A stretch of DNA of 64,000 nucleotides from Keguizhuia sedimenti. Lineage in GTDB: Bacteria > Pseudomonadota > Gammaproteobacteria > Burkholderiales > Burkholderiaceae_D. The notes under the pieces are model-generated. The model saw nothing but the letters and a program-made list of their open reading frames with translations. It did no database searches and was not told where the DNA came from. Below, one piece after another: positions 1 to 8,608 of this stretch (position 1 is the stretch's first letter; each line of letters opens with the position of its first letter). A program made the position numbers and the translations under genes. The stretch lies in contig JAUYVH010000012.1 in assembly GCA_030715135.1 (NCBI GenBank), forward strand, positions 38,565 through 102,564, written 5' to 3'.

Positions 1-129
1 GGCGGCATTGGCCGAGCGAAATCCCAACTCGGTTGCGATCTCGGCACGGGTAGGGGGAAAGCCGGTATTTTCGATGGCATCCTTAATTAATTGCAGGATC
101 TGTTCTTGGCGTGCGGTTAGCTTGTTCAT
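1..129 (-). CDS. lexA: LexA SOS repressor, N-terminal part (cut by window edge)
   Basis: LexA represses SOS DNA-repair genes and cleaves itself when RecA is activated. Only the first 43 codons are in the window; the protein starts [15 protein letters not shown] and continues with [17 protein letters not shown]. This is the winged-helix DNA-binding domain with the FxPTRAEIA...LGFRS signature characteristic of LexA. The cleavage and catalytic domain (Ala-Gly bond, Ser/Lys dyad) lies outside the window. The start at 129 fits the usual family N-terminus. Two LexA-type boxes and a promoter lie directly upstream, as expected for the autoregulated gene. The gene is transcribed away from the rpsF operon. 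Confidence 0.93.
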   Translation of the reverse strand, partial: MNKLTARQEQILQLIKDAIENTGFPPTRAEIATELGFRSANAA

Positions 130-148
130 AGGCGTAATTGGGTAAGGA

Positions 149-181
149 CTGATAATGTACACAGGCTGTTGTTTTATACAG
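149..181 (-). promoter_or_regulatory. Two tandem LexA operators (SOS boxes)
   Basis: Two 16-bp sites match CTG-N10-CAG: CTGATAATGTACACAG at 149-164 and CTGTTGTTTTATACAG at 166-181, separated by one base. They lie 20-52 bases upstream of the lexA start codon. The second overlaps the predicted -10 box. Paired operators in front of lexA are known from E. coli and imply negative autoregulation. Confidence 0.9.
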
Positions 182-201
182 CTTTTTTGAGTGAAATGCA
201 A
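173..201 (-). promoter_or_regulatory. lexA promoter (sigma-70 type)
   Basis: On the minus strand, TTGCAT (201-196) and TATAAA (178-173) are separated by exactly 17 bases. The -10 box lies inside the upstream SOS box, so LexA binding would block RNA polymerase. Confidence 0.7.
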
Positions 202-259
202 GTCTGAACATTAAATGCGTTCTTGCTTGGGAGTTCCGGAGTTAGGCATTTAGAAATGC

Positions 260-288
260 TTCATGAAATACGGTTTTTCGGGTATCAT
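260..288 (+). promoter_or_regulatory. Candidate promoter of the rpsF operon
   Basis: TTCATG (260-265) and TATCAT (283-288) are 17 bases apart, about 75 bases before the rpsF start. A GCATTT-AG-AAATGC palindrome (246-259) sits immediately upstream. The match to the -35 consensus is weak, so this is tentative. Confidence 0.4.
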
Positions 289-363
289 TGCGGGTTTTCC
301 TCTTCCCACACTCGTCTTGACGCCGGGGTGGGCGATTTTTCAATCTGTCCAAAAGGAGATTAC

Positions 364-729
364 ATGCGTCATTATGAAATCGTATTTATCGTGCATCCGG
401 ATCAAAGCGAGCAAGTGCCTGCAATGATCGAGCGCTACAAAGGCATCGTTACCGCCCGCGGCGGCAAAGTGCACCGTGTCGAAGACTGGGGACGTCGTCA
501 AATGGCGTACATGATCCAGAAGCTTGCAAAAGCACACTATGTTTGCCTGAATATCGAATGCGACAGCGCAACCCTCGCCGAAATCGAAACCGGCTTCAAA
601 TTCAATGATGCCGTTCTGCGTCATCTGACTGTCAAGATGAAAAAAGCCGAGACTGCGCCATCGCCGATGATGAAAGCTGCACAAAAGGAAGAGGCAGCCA
701 AGAGTCGCGTTGAGGCACCTGCAGCGTAA
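364..729 (+). CDS. rpsF: 30S ribosomal protein bS6
   Basis: bS6 binds the central domain of 16S rRNA next to bS18 in the small-subunit platform. The protein starts [18 protein letters not shown] and contains the family segment [17 protein letters not shown]. At 121 residues it has a normal length, with a charged Ala/Lys/Glu-rich tail. An in-frame opening extends upstream to 223, but ATG 364 is preceded by a clear AAAAGGAG ribosome-binding site and matches the family N-terminus. It is the first gene of the rpsF-priB-rpsR-rplI operon. Confidence 0.96.
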   Translation: MRHYEIVFIVHPDQSEQVPAMIERYKGIVTARGGKVHRVEDWGRRQMAYMIQKLAKAHYVCLNIECDSATLAEIETGFKFNDAVLRHLTVKMKKAETAPSPMMKAAQKEEAAKSRVEAPAA

Positions 730-754
730 TACCGCTTAGCCATTATCCAGGAGC

Positions 755-1051
755 GTGAATCAGTTTCAGTGCGTTGCTACGTTTGCCGAGCGGGATGCAG
801 TGCGTTATACCCCGGCCGGCATCCCGATTCTGTCAGCTAAATTGCTGCATAGTTCGCAACAGCTTGAAGCAGGCATCCAAAGACTGGTTGAATTTGAAAT
901 TTCCGCAATTGCGGCAGGCAAGATGTGTGAACGCCTGGACCGGGAAGAATTAGGGGCCGTATTTCATTTCACTGGATTTCTGGCGCGTAGAAACCGCAAT
1001 AGCAGAAGTCTCGTATTTCACATTACAGAGTTTGAAAATATTCAATATTAG
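755..1051 (+). CDS. priB: Primosomal replication protein N (PriB)
   Basis: PriB is a dimeric OB-fold single-strand DNA-binding protein that helps PriA restart stalled replication forks. The product is 98 residues, the usual size, and starts [22 protein letters not shown], typical of betaproteobacterial PriB. It ends in a family-like segment with [10 protein letters not shown]. The start is GTG at 755, with CAGGAG six to seven bases upstream. Its position between rpsF and rpsR is the conserved one, and co-transcription with the ribosomal genes is likely. Confidence 0.92.
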   Translation: MNQFQCVATFAERDAVRYTPAGIPILSAKLLHSSQQLEAGIQRLVEFEISAIAAGKMCERLDREELGAVFHFTGFLARRNRNSRSLVFHITEFENIQY

Positions 1052-1065
1052 ATCAGGAGCCAACC

Positions 1066-1350
1066 ATGGCATTCGGTAAAAAATTCGATAAAAGCAAGTT
1101 GAAAGAAAAGCGCAAACAGCAGAACCCTCTGTTCAAGCGCAAGAAGTTCTGCCGCTTCACTGCCGCAGGTGTTGAACAGGTCGACTACAAGGACGTGGAC
1201 GTCCTGAAAGACTTCGTCCAGGAAAACGGCAAGATCATGCCTGCACGTTTGACCGGCACCAAGGCACATTATCAGCGCCAGGTAGATACGGCAATCAAGC
1301 GCGCACGCTTCCTTGCTTTGCTGCCTTACACTGATTTGCACAACGCTTGA
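1066..1350 (+). CDS. rpsR: 30S ribosomal protein bS18
   Basis: bS18 is the partner of bS6 on the small-subunit platform. The 94-residue product has the family segment [18 protein letters not shown], followed by [18 protein letters not shown] and a basic stretch that binds rRNA. ATG 1066 follows a TCAGGAG ribosome-binding site and lies 14 bases after priB, consistent with one transcript. Nothing is unusual. Confidence 0.96.
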   Translation: MAFGKKFDKSKLKEKRKQQNPLFKRKKFCRFTAAGVEQVDYKDVDVLKDFVQENGKIMPARLTGTKAHYQRQVDTAIKRARFLALLPYTDLHNA

Positions 1351-1375
1351 TTAACGACTGAAATAGGAGAAAAAC

Positions 1376-1828
1376 ATGCAAGTTATTCTGTTGGAAAAAG
1401 TCGTTAATCTGGGTAATCTCGGCGACGTGGTTCGTGTCAAGGATGGTTATGCACGCAACTTCCTGATTCCTCAACGCATGGCTCGTCGCGCAACGACGAC
1501 TGCAGTTGCTGAATTTGAAGCAAAACGCGCGGAGCTTGAAAAAGCTGCAGCCGAAAAGCTGGGTGCAGCACAAGCCCAGGGCGAAAAACTGAATGGTTTG
1601 ACCGTTCAGGTTTCCCAGAAGGCAGGCGTTGACGGCCGCTTGTTCGGTTCGGTCACCAATTTCGATATTGCCGAAGCACTGACCAAACAAGGCTTCCCTG
1701 TCGAAAAGGCGCAAATCCGCATGCCGCAAGGACCATTGAAAACTGTGGGCGACCATCCGGTTGCCGTCGCGCTCCACACCGACGTTGTCGTGGACGTTAC
1801 GGTTTCAGTTTTGGGCGAGCACGTTTAA
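1376..1828 (+). CDS. rplI: 50S ribosomal protein bL9
   Basis: bL9 is a two-domain protein of the large subunit at the base of the L1 stalk. The N-terminus [19 protein letters not shown] and the following [13 protein letters not shown] are diagnostic. A long Ala/Glu/Lys-rich connecting helix (about residues 45-75) joins the C-terminal domain. At 150 residues it has the normal length. A ribosome-binding site (AGGAG) precedes ATG 1376. It is the last gene of the operon and is followed by a strong terminator. Confidence 0.96.
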   Translation: MQVILLEKVVNLGNLGDVVRVKDGYARNFLIPQRMARRATTTAVAEFEAKRAELEKAAAEKLGAAQAQGEKLNGLTVQVSQKAGVDGRLFGSVTNFDIAEALTKQGFPVEKAQIRMPQGPLKTVGDHPVAVALHTDVVVDVTVSVLGEHV

Positions 1829-1844
1829 GCAGTAACGACGCAAT

Positions 1845-1875
1845 AAAAAAAGCCGGGTTTCCCGGCTTTTTTTAT
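1845..1875 (+). terminator. Rho-independent terminator of the rpsF-rplI operon
   Basis: An AGCCGGG-TTT-CCCGGCT hairpin (1851-1867) is flanked by an A-run and followed by seven Ts, shortly after the rplI stop codon. It is a canonical intrinsic terminator. Confidence 0.93.
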
Positions 1876-2124
1876 TGGAATCCTGAGCAGAACATGAGCA
1901 AGCCCGGCAGCATCATATTGAGCCGAACAGACCAGCCTCGGATAGATCTTTAGGATTGAACGAGGCTGTTTTCACGGACGTTGCGGACTAAATATGGCGA
2001 AATGATAATAAGCTCAAGGCTTACCGCATAAACGGCATAAAACCAAGAAAAAATCGCCTGCGTTGCAAATGTCCACTAACCTGAACAACGCCTCATAAAA
2101 ATTCTTCAGAGCAGATCCTGCAGA
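1876..2124. other. Intergenic region between the rplI terminator and dnaB promoter
   Basis: About 250 bases without a credible coding frame. It contains a loosely repeated CAGCCTCGG / GAACGAGGCTG pair (about 1932-1969) that could form a hairpin. No known RNA family is recognised. Confidence 0.5.
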
Positions 2125-2155
2125 TTGTCTTGCAGATTGGCAAGGACGGTATAAT
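2125..2155 (+). promoter_or_regulatory. dnaB promoter with perfect -10 box, transcript possibly leaderless
   Basis: A perfect TATAAT lies at 2150-2155. Possible -35 elements are TTGTCT at 2125 or TTGCAG at 2130, neither at ideal spacing. The expected transcription start (2161-2163) coincides with the ATG at 2163. Confidence 0.6.
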
Positions 2156-2162
2156 GCCGTCC

Positions 2163-3551
2163 ATGAACAAACCTGCTGATCCCCAACTCGATTCTCTTCG
2201 CATACCTCCGCATTCCATCGAGGCGGAGCAGTCGGTATTGGGCGGGTTGCTGCTCGACAATGCTGCTTGGGACCGTATCGCCGATTTCGTGCATCAGGAT
2301 GACTTTTACCGATACGATCATCGCATCATTTTTCAGCACATTGTCAAGCTGATCAATGGTGGCAGGCCGGCGGATGTCATTACCGTTTTTGAATCGCTCA
2401 GCAGCGCCGGGAAAGCCGATGACGTCGGTGGTTTACAGTACCTGAATGCACTCGCGCAGAATACGCCGTCGGCCGCCAATATACGCAGATACGCCGAAAT
2501 CGTGCGCGACCGCGGCGTACTGCGTAAATTGATTACGGTATCCGACGAAATCTCCAGCCAGGCATTCAATCCTCAAGGTAAGGAAGTCAAGCAGATGCTT
2601 GACGAAGCCGAATCCAAGATTTTTGCGATCGCGGAAGAAGGTGCACGCGGTGCACAGGGCTTTCAGGAAATTCAGCCTTTGTTGACCCAAGTCGTCGAAC
2701 GTATTGACGAACTTTACAACCGCGACACCCAGAACGACATCACCGGCGTCCCGACCGGATTTATCGACTTGGACCGTATGACCTCGGGTTTGCAGCCGGG
2801 CGACCTTGTGATCGTTGCCGGAAGGCCTTCTATGGGCAAGACGGCTTTTTCGATCAATATCGGCGAAAACGTGGCAATCGAGAGCGGTTTGCCTGTTGCC
2901 GTGTTTTCCATGGAGATGGGCGGCACCCAGCTCGCGATGCGTATGCTGGGTTCAGTCGGTCGCCTGGACCAGCACAGGCTGCGCACAGGACGTCTTAACG
3001 ATGAAGACTGGCCACGTCTGACCCATGCCATTCAGAAAATGAACGATGCGCAACTCTACATCGATGAAACACCTGCGCTTAGCGCAATCGAATTGCGTGC
3101 ACGGTCGCGACGACTGGCAAGGCAATGCGGAAAGCTCGGCCTGATTATCATCGACTATTTGCAGTTGATGTCGGCCAGTTCGGCGGGCGAGAACCGTGCG
3201 ACGGAAATTTCCGAAATCTCGCGTAGCTTGAAAGGCCTTGCGAAAGAACTTAATTGCCCAGTGATCGCATTGTCGCAGCTGAATCGTTCCCTGGAGCAAC
3301 GGCCAAACAAGCGACCCGTCATGTCGGATCTGCGCGAATCCGGCGCAATCGAGCAGGATGCAGACGTAATCCTGTTTATTTATCGTGATGAAGTTTACAA
3401 TCCGGACTCGCCAGATAAAGGAACCGCAGAAATTATCATCGGCAAACAGCGTAACGGACCAATCGGAAGCGTGCGCATGGCCTTTCTTGGTCAATACACC
3501 AAGTTCGATAATTACACTGGCAGTTTGGCCGCACCCTACGGCGGTGACTGA
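2163..3551 (+). CDS. dnaB: Replicative DNA helicase DnaB
   Basis: DnaB is the hexameric 5'-3' helicase that unwinds DNA at the replication fork. The 462-residue product has the N-terminal domain that contacts DnaG (starting near SLRIPPHSIEAEQSVLGG) and a linker. The RecA-like ATPase domain follows, with Walker A GRPSMGKTAF, FSMEMGG, the Walker B-like IIIDYLQLM and SQLNRSLEQRPNKRP. ATG 2163 gives the family-like MNKPADPQLDSLR. ATG 2154 (AAGGA seven bases upstream) and TTG 2130 are in-frame alternatives. No intein is present. Confidence 0.95.
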   Translation: MNKPADPQLDSLRIPPHSIEAEQSVLGGLLLDNAAWDRIADFVHQDDFYRYDHRIIFQHIVKLINGGRPADVITVFESLSSAGKADDVGGLQYLNALAQNTPSAANIRRYAEIVRDRGVLRKLITVSDEISSQAFNPQGKEVKQMLDEAESKIFAIAEEGARGAQGFQEIQPLLTQVVERIDELYNRDTQNDITGVPTGFIDLDRMTSGLQPGDLVIVAGRPSMGKTAFSINIGENVAIESGLPVAVFSMEMGGTQLAMRMLGSVGRLDQHRLRTGRLNDEDWPRLTHAIQKMNDAQLYIDETPALSAIELRARSRRLARQCGKLGLIIIDYLQLMSASSAGENRATEISEISRSLKGLAKELNCPVIALSQLNRSLEQRPNKRPVMSDLRESGAIEQDADVILFIYRDEVYNPDSPDKGTAEIIIGKQRNGPIGSVRMAFLGQYTKFDNYTGSLAAPYGGD

Positions 3552-3646
3552 TTTTGCATCATTCAGGCCGTATGGCTGAATGAATCCGGCATTTTGCTGT
3601 CTGTAGCGGTGGAACGTTTTCAAATTTCTAATTAAGAGAGTACAAA

Positions 3647-4273
3647 ATGTTTGGACGATTAATGCCAACGGAAGGTAAATTTTTTGACCTTTTCATTCAG
3701 CATGCCGATTTATGCGTCAGAGGTGCTAACGAGATGGTTGAGCTGATGACCAATTTCAATGATCTTGAAAGGCGCGTGCATGCAATCGAAAGTATTGAAA
3801 AACAGGCTGACAAGGTAACGCACGAGACACTCGAATCGCTGCACAAAACCTTTATTACTCCGCTTGATCGCGATGACATTCACCAATTGATCACCAGGAT
3901 GGATGACATTCTGGACCTGATGGAGGATGTTGCCCAAACCATTTCCTTGTATGACATTAAAGCAATTACCCCTGAAGCAAAGCGTCTGGCGGAATTGTGC
4001 TACAGCTGTACCGACAAGGTGAAGTCGGCGGTAGGCTTGCTTCATAACATGGATAATGCGCGCCAGATACTGGCAATTTGCGCAGATATCGACCGTTTTG
4101 AATCCGAGGCTGATCATGTGATGCGTGCCGCAATGTCAAAACTGTTTCGGGATGAACCGGATGTGCGTAACCTGATCAAGCTGAAGGCAATTTACGAACT
4201 GTTGGAAACGGTTACTGACCGTTGCGAGGATGTTGCCAATATTATCGAAGGCATTATTGTGGAAAATGCGTGA
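3647..4273 (+). CDS. DUF47/PhoU-like regulator of the Pit phosphate transporter
   Basis: The 208-residue, all-helical product belongs to the DUF47 (PhoU-related) family. It begins MFGRLMPTEGKFFDLFIQHAD and carries the acidic metal-binding-type segments ESIEKQADKVTHE and DRFESEADHVM, separated by two three-helix halves. Family members are usually encoded next to Pit permeases and are thought to modulate phosphate uptake in the cytoplasm. The pit gene follows 124 bases downstream on the same strand, which supports that role. No Pho box was recognised upstream. Confidence 0.9.
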   Translation: MFGRLMPTEGKFFDLFIQHADLCVRGANEMVELMTNFNDLERRVHAIESIEKQADKVTHETLESLHKTFITPLDRDDIHQLITRMDDILDLMEDVAQTISLYDIKAITPEAKRLAELCYSCTDKVKSAVGLLHNMDNARQILAICADIDRFESEADHVMRAAMSKLFRDEPDVRNLIKLKAIYELLETVTDRCEDVANIIEGIIVENA

Positions 4274-4397
4274 TTTTGAGCGTGCAATCTATTGCGTTCA
4301 AAATATTTTTCAAGCAAATCCATTGTCAGAAGGCAGGTATTGCAGGGGATAAATTCTCTCTTCATCTGCTTCTTGTCTCGATAAAAATAAAATAACT

Positions 4398-5408
4398 ATG
4401 TCAACCGTCCAAATTAGTATTTATGTCCTCGGGTTCCTGATTGTATTGGCGCTTTTGTTCGATTTCATGAACGGCTTTCATGACGCCGCCAATGCAATTG
4501 CCACAGTTGTCTCTACCGGAGTGTTGAAGCCGCAAGCTGCGGTTGCCATGGCAGCGGCCTTTAATTTCATTGCAATCCTCGTATTTCAAGTCAAAGTCGC
4601 GGCGACAATAGGCAAAGGCACCATTGATCCAAGTGTGGTCGATCATTACGTCATATTCGGTGCCTTGATCGGAGCAATCATCTGGAATCTCATCACCTGG
4701 TATTACGGCATACCTTCTTCATCCTCGCATGCGTTGATCGGCGGCCTGGTAGGCGCTGCGGTTGCCAAGGCAGGAACCGGCGCACTGATTTCCGCAGGCT
4801 TGCTCAAGACGATTCTGTTCATCGTGCTTTCGCCTTTGCTCGGGTTTTTCTTCGGATCGCTGATGATGATCCTTGTTTCCTGGCTCTTCGTGAGAACTAC
4901 GCCTCGACGAGTTGATAAATGGTTCCGGCGCATGCAGCTGTTCTCGGCTTCGATGTATAGCCTGGGCCATGGCGGAAACGACGCACAGAAAACCATGGGC
5001 ATCATCTGGATGCTCTTGATTGCGGCGGGCTATACGTCAGCCAGCGATACGACGCCGCCGTTCTGGGTAATTCTCAGCTGCTATACGGCAATCGGCCTCG
5101 GCACGCTGTTCGGAGGATGGCGCATCGTCAAGACCATGGGCCAGAAGATTACAAAGCTGAAGCCGGTCGGCGGATTCTGCGCAGAGACGGGTGGCGCAAT
5201 CACGTTGTTCTTGGCAACCTCGCTCGGCATTCCGGTTTCTACAACGCATACAATTACCGGCGCGATCGTTGGCGTAGGCTCAGCCAAGAAGATGTCCGCC
5301 GTGCGTTGGGGCGTTGCAGGAAACATCGTATGGGCCTGGATATTCACTATCCCGGCGTCCGCTTTCATGGCTGCAATTGCCTGGTGGATCGGAACATATC
5401 TCTTCTAA
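4398..5408 (+). CDS. pit: Inorganic phosphate transporter, Pit family
   Basis: Pit permeases import metal-phosphate complexes by proton symport across the inner membrane. The 336-residue protein has about ten hydrophobic segments. The duplicated family signatures are FMNGFHDAANAIATVVSTG (about residues 23-41) and, in the second half, SMYSLGHGGNDAQKTMG. SSSHALIGGLVGAA and STTHTITGAIVGVG form the matching repeat pair. It forms a unit with the preceding DUF47 gene and ends just before a bidirectional terminator. The length fits the short, low-affinity Pit class. Confidence 0.94.
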   Translation: MSTVQISIYVLGFLIVLALLFDFMNGFHDAANAIATVVSTGVLKPQAAVAMAAAFNFIAILVFQVKVAATIGKGTIDPSVVDHYVIFGALIGAIIWNLITWYYGIPSSSSHALIGGLVGAAVAKAGTGALISAGLLKTILFIVLSPLLGFFFGSLMMILVSWLFVRTTPRRVDKWFRRMQLFSASMYSLGHGGNDAQKTMGIIWMLLIAAGYTSASDTTPPFWVILSCYTAIGLGTLFGGWRIVKTMGQKITKLKPVGGFCAETGGAITLFLATSLGIPVSTTHTITGAIVGVGSAKKMSAVRWGVAGNIVWAWIFTIPASAFMAAIAWWIGTYLF

Positions 5409-5409
5409 A

Positions 5410-5445
5410 AAACTAAAAAGCCTGCAAAAGCAGGCTTTTTAGTTT
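5410..5445. terminator. Bidirectional terminator between convergent pit and phoH
   Basis: A perfect 16-bp stem (AAACTAAAAAGCCTGC, loop AAAA, then its complement) has T-runs on either strand. It lies between the pit stop and the phoH stop and can end both transcripts. Confidence 0.92.
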
Positions 5446-5464
5446 GATCATCAAAGAATCTTAA

Positions 5465-7132
5465 TCAGAGTACATCGCTGGCATGATCGGCAAGGCGGGA
5501 ACGCTCGCCGCGCGCAAGCGTGACATGGCCGCTGTGCGTCCATCCCTTGAAGCGGTCGACTACATATGTCAAACCGCTCGAACCTTCAGTGAGGTAAGGC
5601 GTATCGATCTGCGCAATATTTCCAAGACAGACGATTTTCGTTCCCGGTCCAGCACGCGTAACAAGTGTCTTGATCTGTTTGGGTGTCAGGTTTTGCGCTT
5701 CGTCGACGATCAGGAACTTGTTCACGAAGGTTCTGCCGCGCATGAAATTGAGCGATTTGATTTTAATCCGGGAACGGATAAGGTCTTGGGTCGCAGCACG
5801 TCCCCATTCACCGGCATCCGAATCTGACTTGTTCAGTACTTCCAGGTTGTCATCGAATGCGCCCATCCACGGAGACATTTTCTCCTCTTCCGTGCCAGGC
5901 AAAAAGCCGATGTCTTCGCCGACAGGTACCGTCACTCTTGTGACGATAATTTCATTATAGGTCTTGGTTTCAAGCACTTGCGCCAGTCCGGCAGCCAATG
6001 CAAGAAGCGTTTTGCCCGTACCGGCCTGTCCCAGCAGCGTGACGAAATCGCATTCAGGATCCATCAATAAATTCAATGCGAAGTTCTGTTCGCGATTGCG
6101 AGCAGTGATGCCCCAGACGCTGTTTTTCGCATGACGATAATCCCGCAATGTACGGATCACCGCAGTTTTGCCGCTGATTTGCGTGACGTGGCCGTAGAAA
6201 GGCGCTTCGCCATTGCTTGGTTCCATGAACACAAACTGGTTCACCAGCATTTGCGGCACAACCGGGCCTGTCACGCGATAGAAGGTATAACCGGTTCCGT
6301 GCTTGTTTTCCTGCCAGGACTCCATGCCTTTGGCGTGTTTGATCCAGAAGTCGTCAGGCAATTGCAGAATGCCTGAATAGAGCAGATCGGTATCTTCCAG
6401 CACATGGTCGTTGAAATATTCTTCGGCCGACAGCCCCATTGCCCGCGCCTTGATGCGCATGTTGATGTCTTTGGAAACCAGCACTACCGGCCGATGCGGA
6501 TGCAATTCTTCGAGCGCGCGTACAACACCGAGGATCTGATTGTCCGCCTTGCCTACGGGAAGTCCCTCCGGCAGTGAGCCAAGTTGCAGATTGGTCTGGA
6601 AGAACAAACGGCCCTTGGCATCCTTGTTGCCGAGCTTTGACAACTGTATTCCCTGATCGATTGCCGTCTCGTCGACATCTGCCACGAGCGCATCCAGGGA
6701 CCGGGAAACCTGTCGTGCATTACGCGCCACCTCGGACATTCCCTTTTTATGGTTGTCCAGTTCCTCCAGCGTCATCATGGGCAGATAGACGTCGTGCTCT
6801 TCGAAACGGAACAGGGAAGTCGGGTCGTGCATCAGAACATTGGTGTCCAGAACAAACAACTTCGATACGCCGAGTTTGTCTGCTGTTCTGCTGATGCGGG
6901 ATTTGATGCGCGTATCAGTCGGTTTGCCTGCCGAGCGACTGCTACGGGCTTTTTCCAGCACGGCAGTATCATCAGATCTATCCCGTGCAACAGGTGTTTC
7001 GTTCAATTCCAGCGGTGGTTTTGACTCGACTAGGGTGATGGCTGGTTTGACAGATTTGCCTTTTTCGGCCTTGGGATAGTCGCTTGTTGAAAGTATTACG
7101 GCAGGCTTGGTCGGCAATTTTGGCAGGGGCAT
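5465..7132 (-). CDS. PhoH family ATPase with N-terminal PIN domain
   Basis: The 555-residue protein joins a PIN ribonuclease domain (about 90-230; KLFVLDTNVLMHDP, later LVSKDINMRIKARAMGLSAEEY) to a PhoH P-loop ATPase domain. The ATPase half contains LLGQAGTGKTLLALA, IIVTRVTVPVGEDIGFLPG and FLIVDEAQNLTPKQIKTLVTR. PIN-PhoH proteins are known as RNA helicase/ribonuclease hybrids (PhoH2 type). The N-terminal 90 residues are low-complexity and charged. It converges on pit. The name reflects old phosphate-starvation work, so the adjacency to pit may be chance. Confidence 0.92.
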   Translation of the reverse strand: MPLPKLPTKPAVILSTSDYPKAEKGKSVKPAITLVESKPPLELNETPVARDRSDDTAVLEKARSSRSAGKPTDTRIKSRISRTADKLGVSKLFVLDTNVLMHDPTSLFRFEEHDVYLPMMTLEELDNHKKGMSEVARNARQVSRSLDALVADVDETAIDQGIQLSKLGNKDAKGRLFFQTNLQLGSLPEGLPVGKADNQILGVVRALEELHPHRPVVLVSKDINMRIKARAMGLSAEEYFNDHVLEDTDLLYSGILQLPDDFWIKHAKGMESWQENKHGTGYTFYRVTGPVVPQMLVNQFVFMEPSNGEAPFYGHVTQISGKTAVIRTLRDYRHAKNSVWGITARNREQNFALNLLMDPECDFVTLLGQAGTGKTLLALAAGLAQVLETKTYNEIIVTRVTVPVGEDIGFLPGTEEEKMSPWMGAFDDNLEVLNKSDSDAGEWGRAATQDLIRSRIKIKSLNFMRGRTFVNKFLIVDEAQNLTPKQIKTLVTRAGPGTKIVCLGNIAQIDTPYLTEGSSGLTYVVDRFKGWTHSGHVTLARGERSRLADHASDVL

Positions 7133-7235
7133 CAGGACCTCGATCTAGAAAAGTGAAAGGCGATACTTCTTGAAGCAAACAGCAAAGAAACAACGGGCGC
7201 TAATGAAGCGAAATCGGAAATAGGGCTTTTTAATG

Positions 7236-7280
7236 CAAAAAGCCATTTGTAGAGAGAGGTAATCTCTCTATCAAATGGCT
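7236..7280 (-). terminator. Intrinsic terminator downstream of bcp
   Basis: Reading leftwards, AGCCATTTG and a nearly complementary GAGAGAG/CTCTCTC stem close to form a long hairpin (7280-7241). It is followed by TTTTTGC on the minus strand, 43 bases after the bcp stop. Confidence 0.85.
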
Positions 7281-7322
7281 TTCGAAAAAAATTCGAATTT
7301 GAATTCAATGTATAACGCAAAC

Positions 7323-7799
7323 TCAGGAAATGGTCTTTACAAATTCAAGCACTTCATCAACATGTCCAGGCACTTTCACTCCACGCCATTCTTTCACTAA
7401 TTTGCCGCGAGAGTCAATCACGAAAGTGCATCTGTCCACACCGCGAACCTGTTTGCCGTACATGTTTTTCATTTTCATCACATTAAACATGTTGCAGACT
7501 GTCTCATCGGGATCGGAGATCAGTTCAAAAGGCATGTCTAATTTAGCCTTGAAACCTTCGTGCGAGCGAATGCTGTCACGGCTGATTCCGAATATTTCGG
7601 TTTTTGCCTGCTTGAACTGGGGATACAAATCCCGAAAGCGCAAGCCTTCCGTCGTGCATCCGGGCGTATTGTCTTTGGGATAGAAATAAAGAACCAGGTT
7701 TTTGCCTTTATGATCAGACAGTCTGAACTCTTTGTTTCCAGTCATCTGTGCCGAAAAGTCGGGTACTTCGGCATCAAGTTCGATCAAGCTTTCAACCAT
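7323..7799 (-). CDS. bcp: Thioredoxin-dependent peroxiredoxin, Bcp/PrxQ class
   Basis: This cytoplasmic thiol peroxidase reduces hydrogen peroxide and organic hydroperoxides. The 158-residue product has the peroxidatic motif YPKDNTPGCTTEG with Cys48, and WRGVKVPGHVDEVL near the end. Unlike E. coli Bcp, there is no second Cys five residues after the peroxidatic one (TTEGL instead). Other cysteines are in ETVCNMF and VDRCTF, so it is either a 1-Cys type or uses a distant resolving Cys. It is monocistronic with its own terminator. Confidence 0.93.
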   Translation of the reverse strand: MVESLIELDAEVPDFSAQMTGNKEFRLSDHKGKNLVLYFYPKDNTPGCTTEGLRFRDLYPQFKQAKTEIFGISRDSIRSHEGFKAKLDMPFELISDPDETVCNMFNVMKMKNMYGKQVRGVDRCTFVIDSRGKLVKEWRGVKVPGHVDEVLEFVKTIS

Positions 7800-8057
7800 T
7801 CACTTATTTTCCTGTTCATTGTTGAGTTCTATCTTGAATTTCAGATAGGAGCCGGGTTGAAGGCTCAGGAAGATCGGACAGATTGTTAATGCAATCCTAT
7901 ATCGTTTTACATCATTTCCATAGAATTTATATCAATATCGACTTGAATAAATATCGATGTGAAAAAATAATCTGCAGCCAATATTATCAAAATAATAAAA
8001 TCTCTCCGACTTGTCTATAAAATGTCGGGCCTGATTCGGTATTTTCAAGTTGCTAAA

Positions 8058-8432
8058 TTAGGACTCGATAATCAAGGCTAATGCTACTTTCCGGCCTTCC
8101 GACATTAAAATATTGTAGGTTCGGCAAGCCGCCTGATTGTCCATGGACTCGACGCCGACTTGTCTTGCAGTCAAGGACTTGATCAGCTTGGGATGCACGA
8201 AACGCTGCTTCTTACCTGTGCCCAATATGACGACATCGGGATTCGTGCGGTCGATCTGGTCGAAGTGGTCTTCAGTCAGGTCGTCGAAGGAAGAAGCCGG
8301 CCATGCCACGGGTTTTACCTCCGGCAGAACCAGCAGGCTGTATGTATAGCGAATAGCATTGATTTCGACGCCTGTCTCATCATAGGCGGTTACGGTTTGA
8401 TACTGCTGTGTCGTAGTTGTATGTAGCTTCAT
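8058..8432 (-). CDS. Mth938-like domain protein (DUF498)
   Basis: The 124-residue protein has the Mth938/NDUFAF3-like fold pattern: INAIRYTYSLLVLPEVKPVAWP, then NPDVVILGTGKKQRFVHPKL, GVESMDNQAACRTYNILMSEGRKVALALI. Relatives are small cytoplasmic proteins of unproven function in bacteria; the eukaryotic relative NDUFAF3 assembles respiratory complex I. The gene is divergent from alaA with about 175 bases between the two starts. Length and ends are normal. Confidence 0.85.
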   Translation of the reverse strand: MKLHTTTTQQYQTVTAYDETGVEINAIRYTYSLLVLPEVKPVAWPASSFDDLTEDHFDQIDRTNPDVVILGTGKKQRFVHPKLIKSLTARQVGVESMDNQAACRTYNILMSEGRKVALALIIES

Positions 8433-8608
8433 GAAGCTGACTTCCTGAAGAGGATTAATAGAAAATTATTCAAGCGTTCATTGTAGCCTTTCAGGACTTA
8501 ATTATCATTGCCGATTGATAAAAGGGGATGCTTTCGGCACAATGGATCCTTTCTTCCAAAACATATCCAAGGCGGCGTTTTGTCCGCCTGTCTCAGGGAA
8601 CGTTACAC

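Noticed and set aside
223-363. In-frame N-terminal extension of rpsF
   Set aside because: ATG 364 has a strong ribosome-binding site and gives the universal bS6 start; the extension is the operon leader.
7241-7280. Hairpin considered as a plus-strand terminator or RNA
   Set aside because: The T-run follows only on the minus strand, so it fits the bcp terminator and needs no other explanation.
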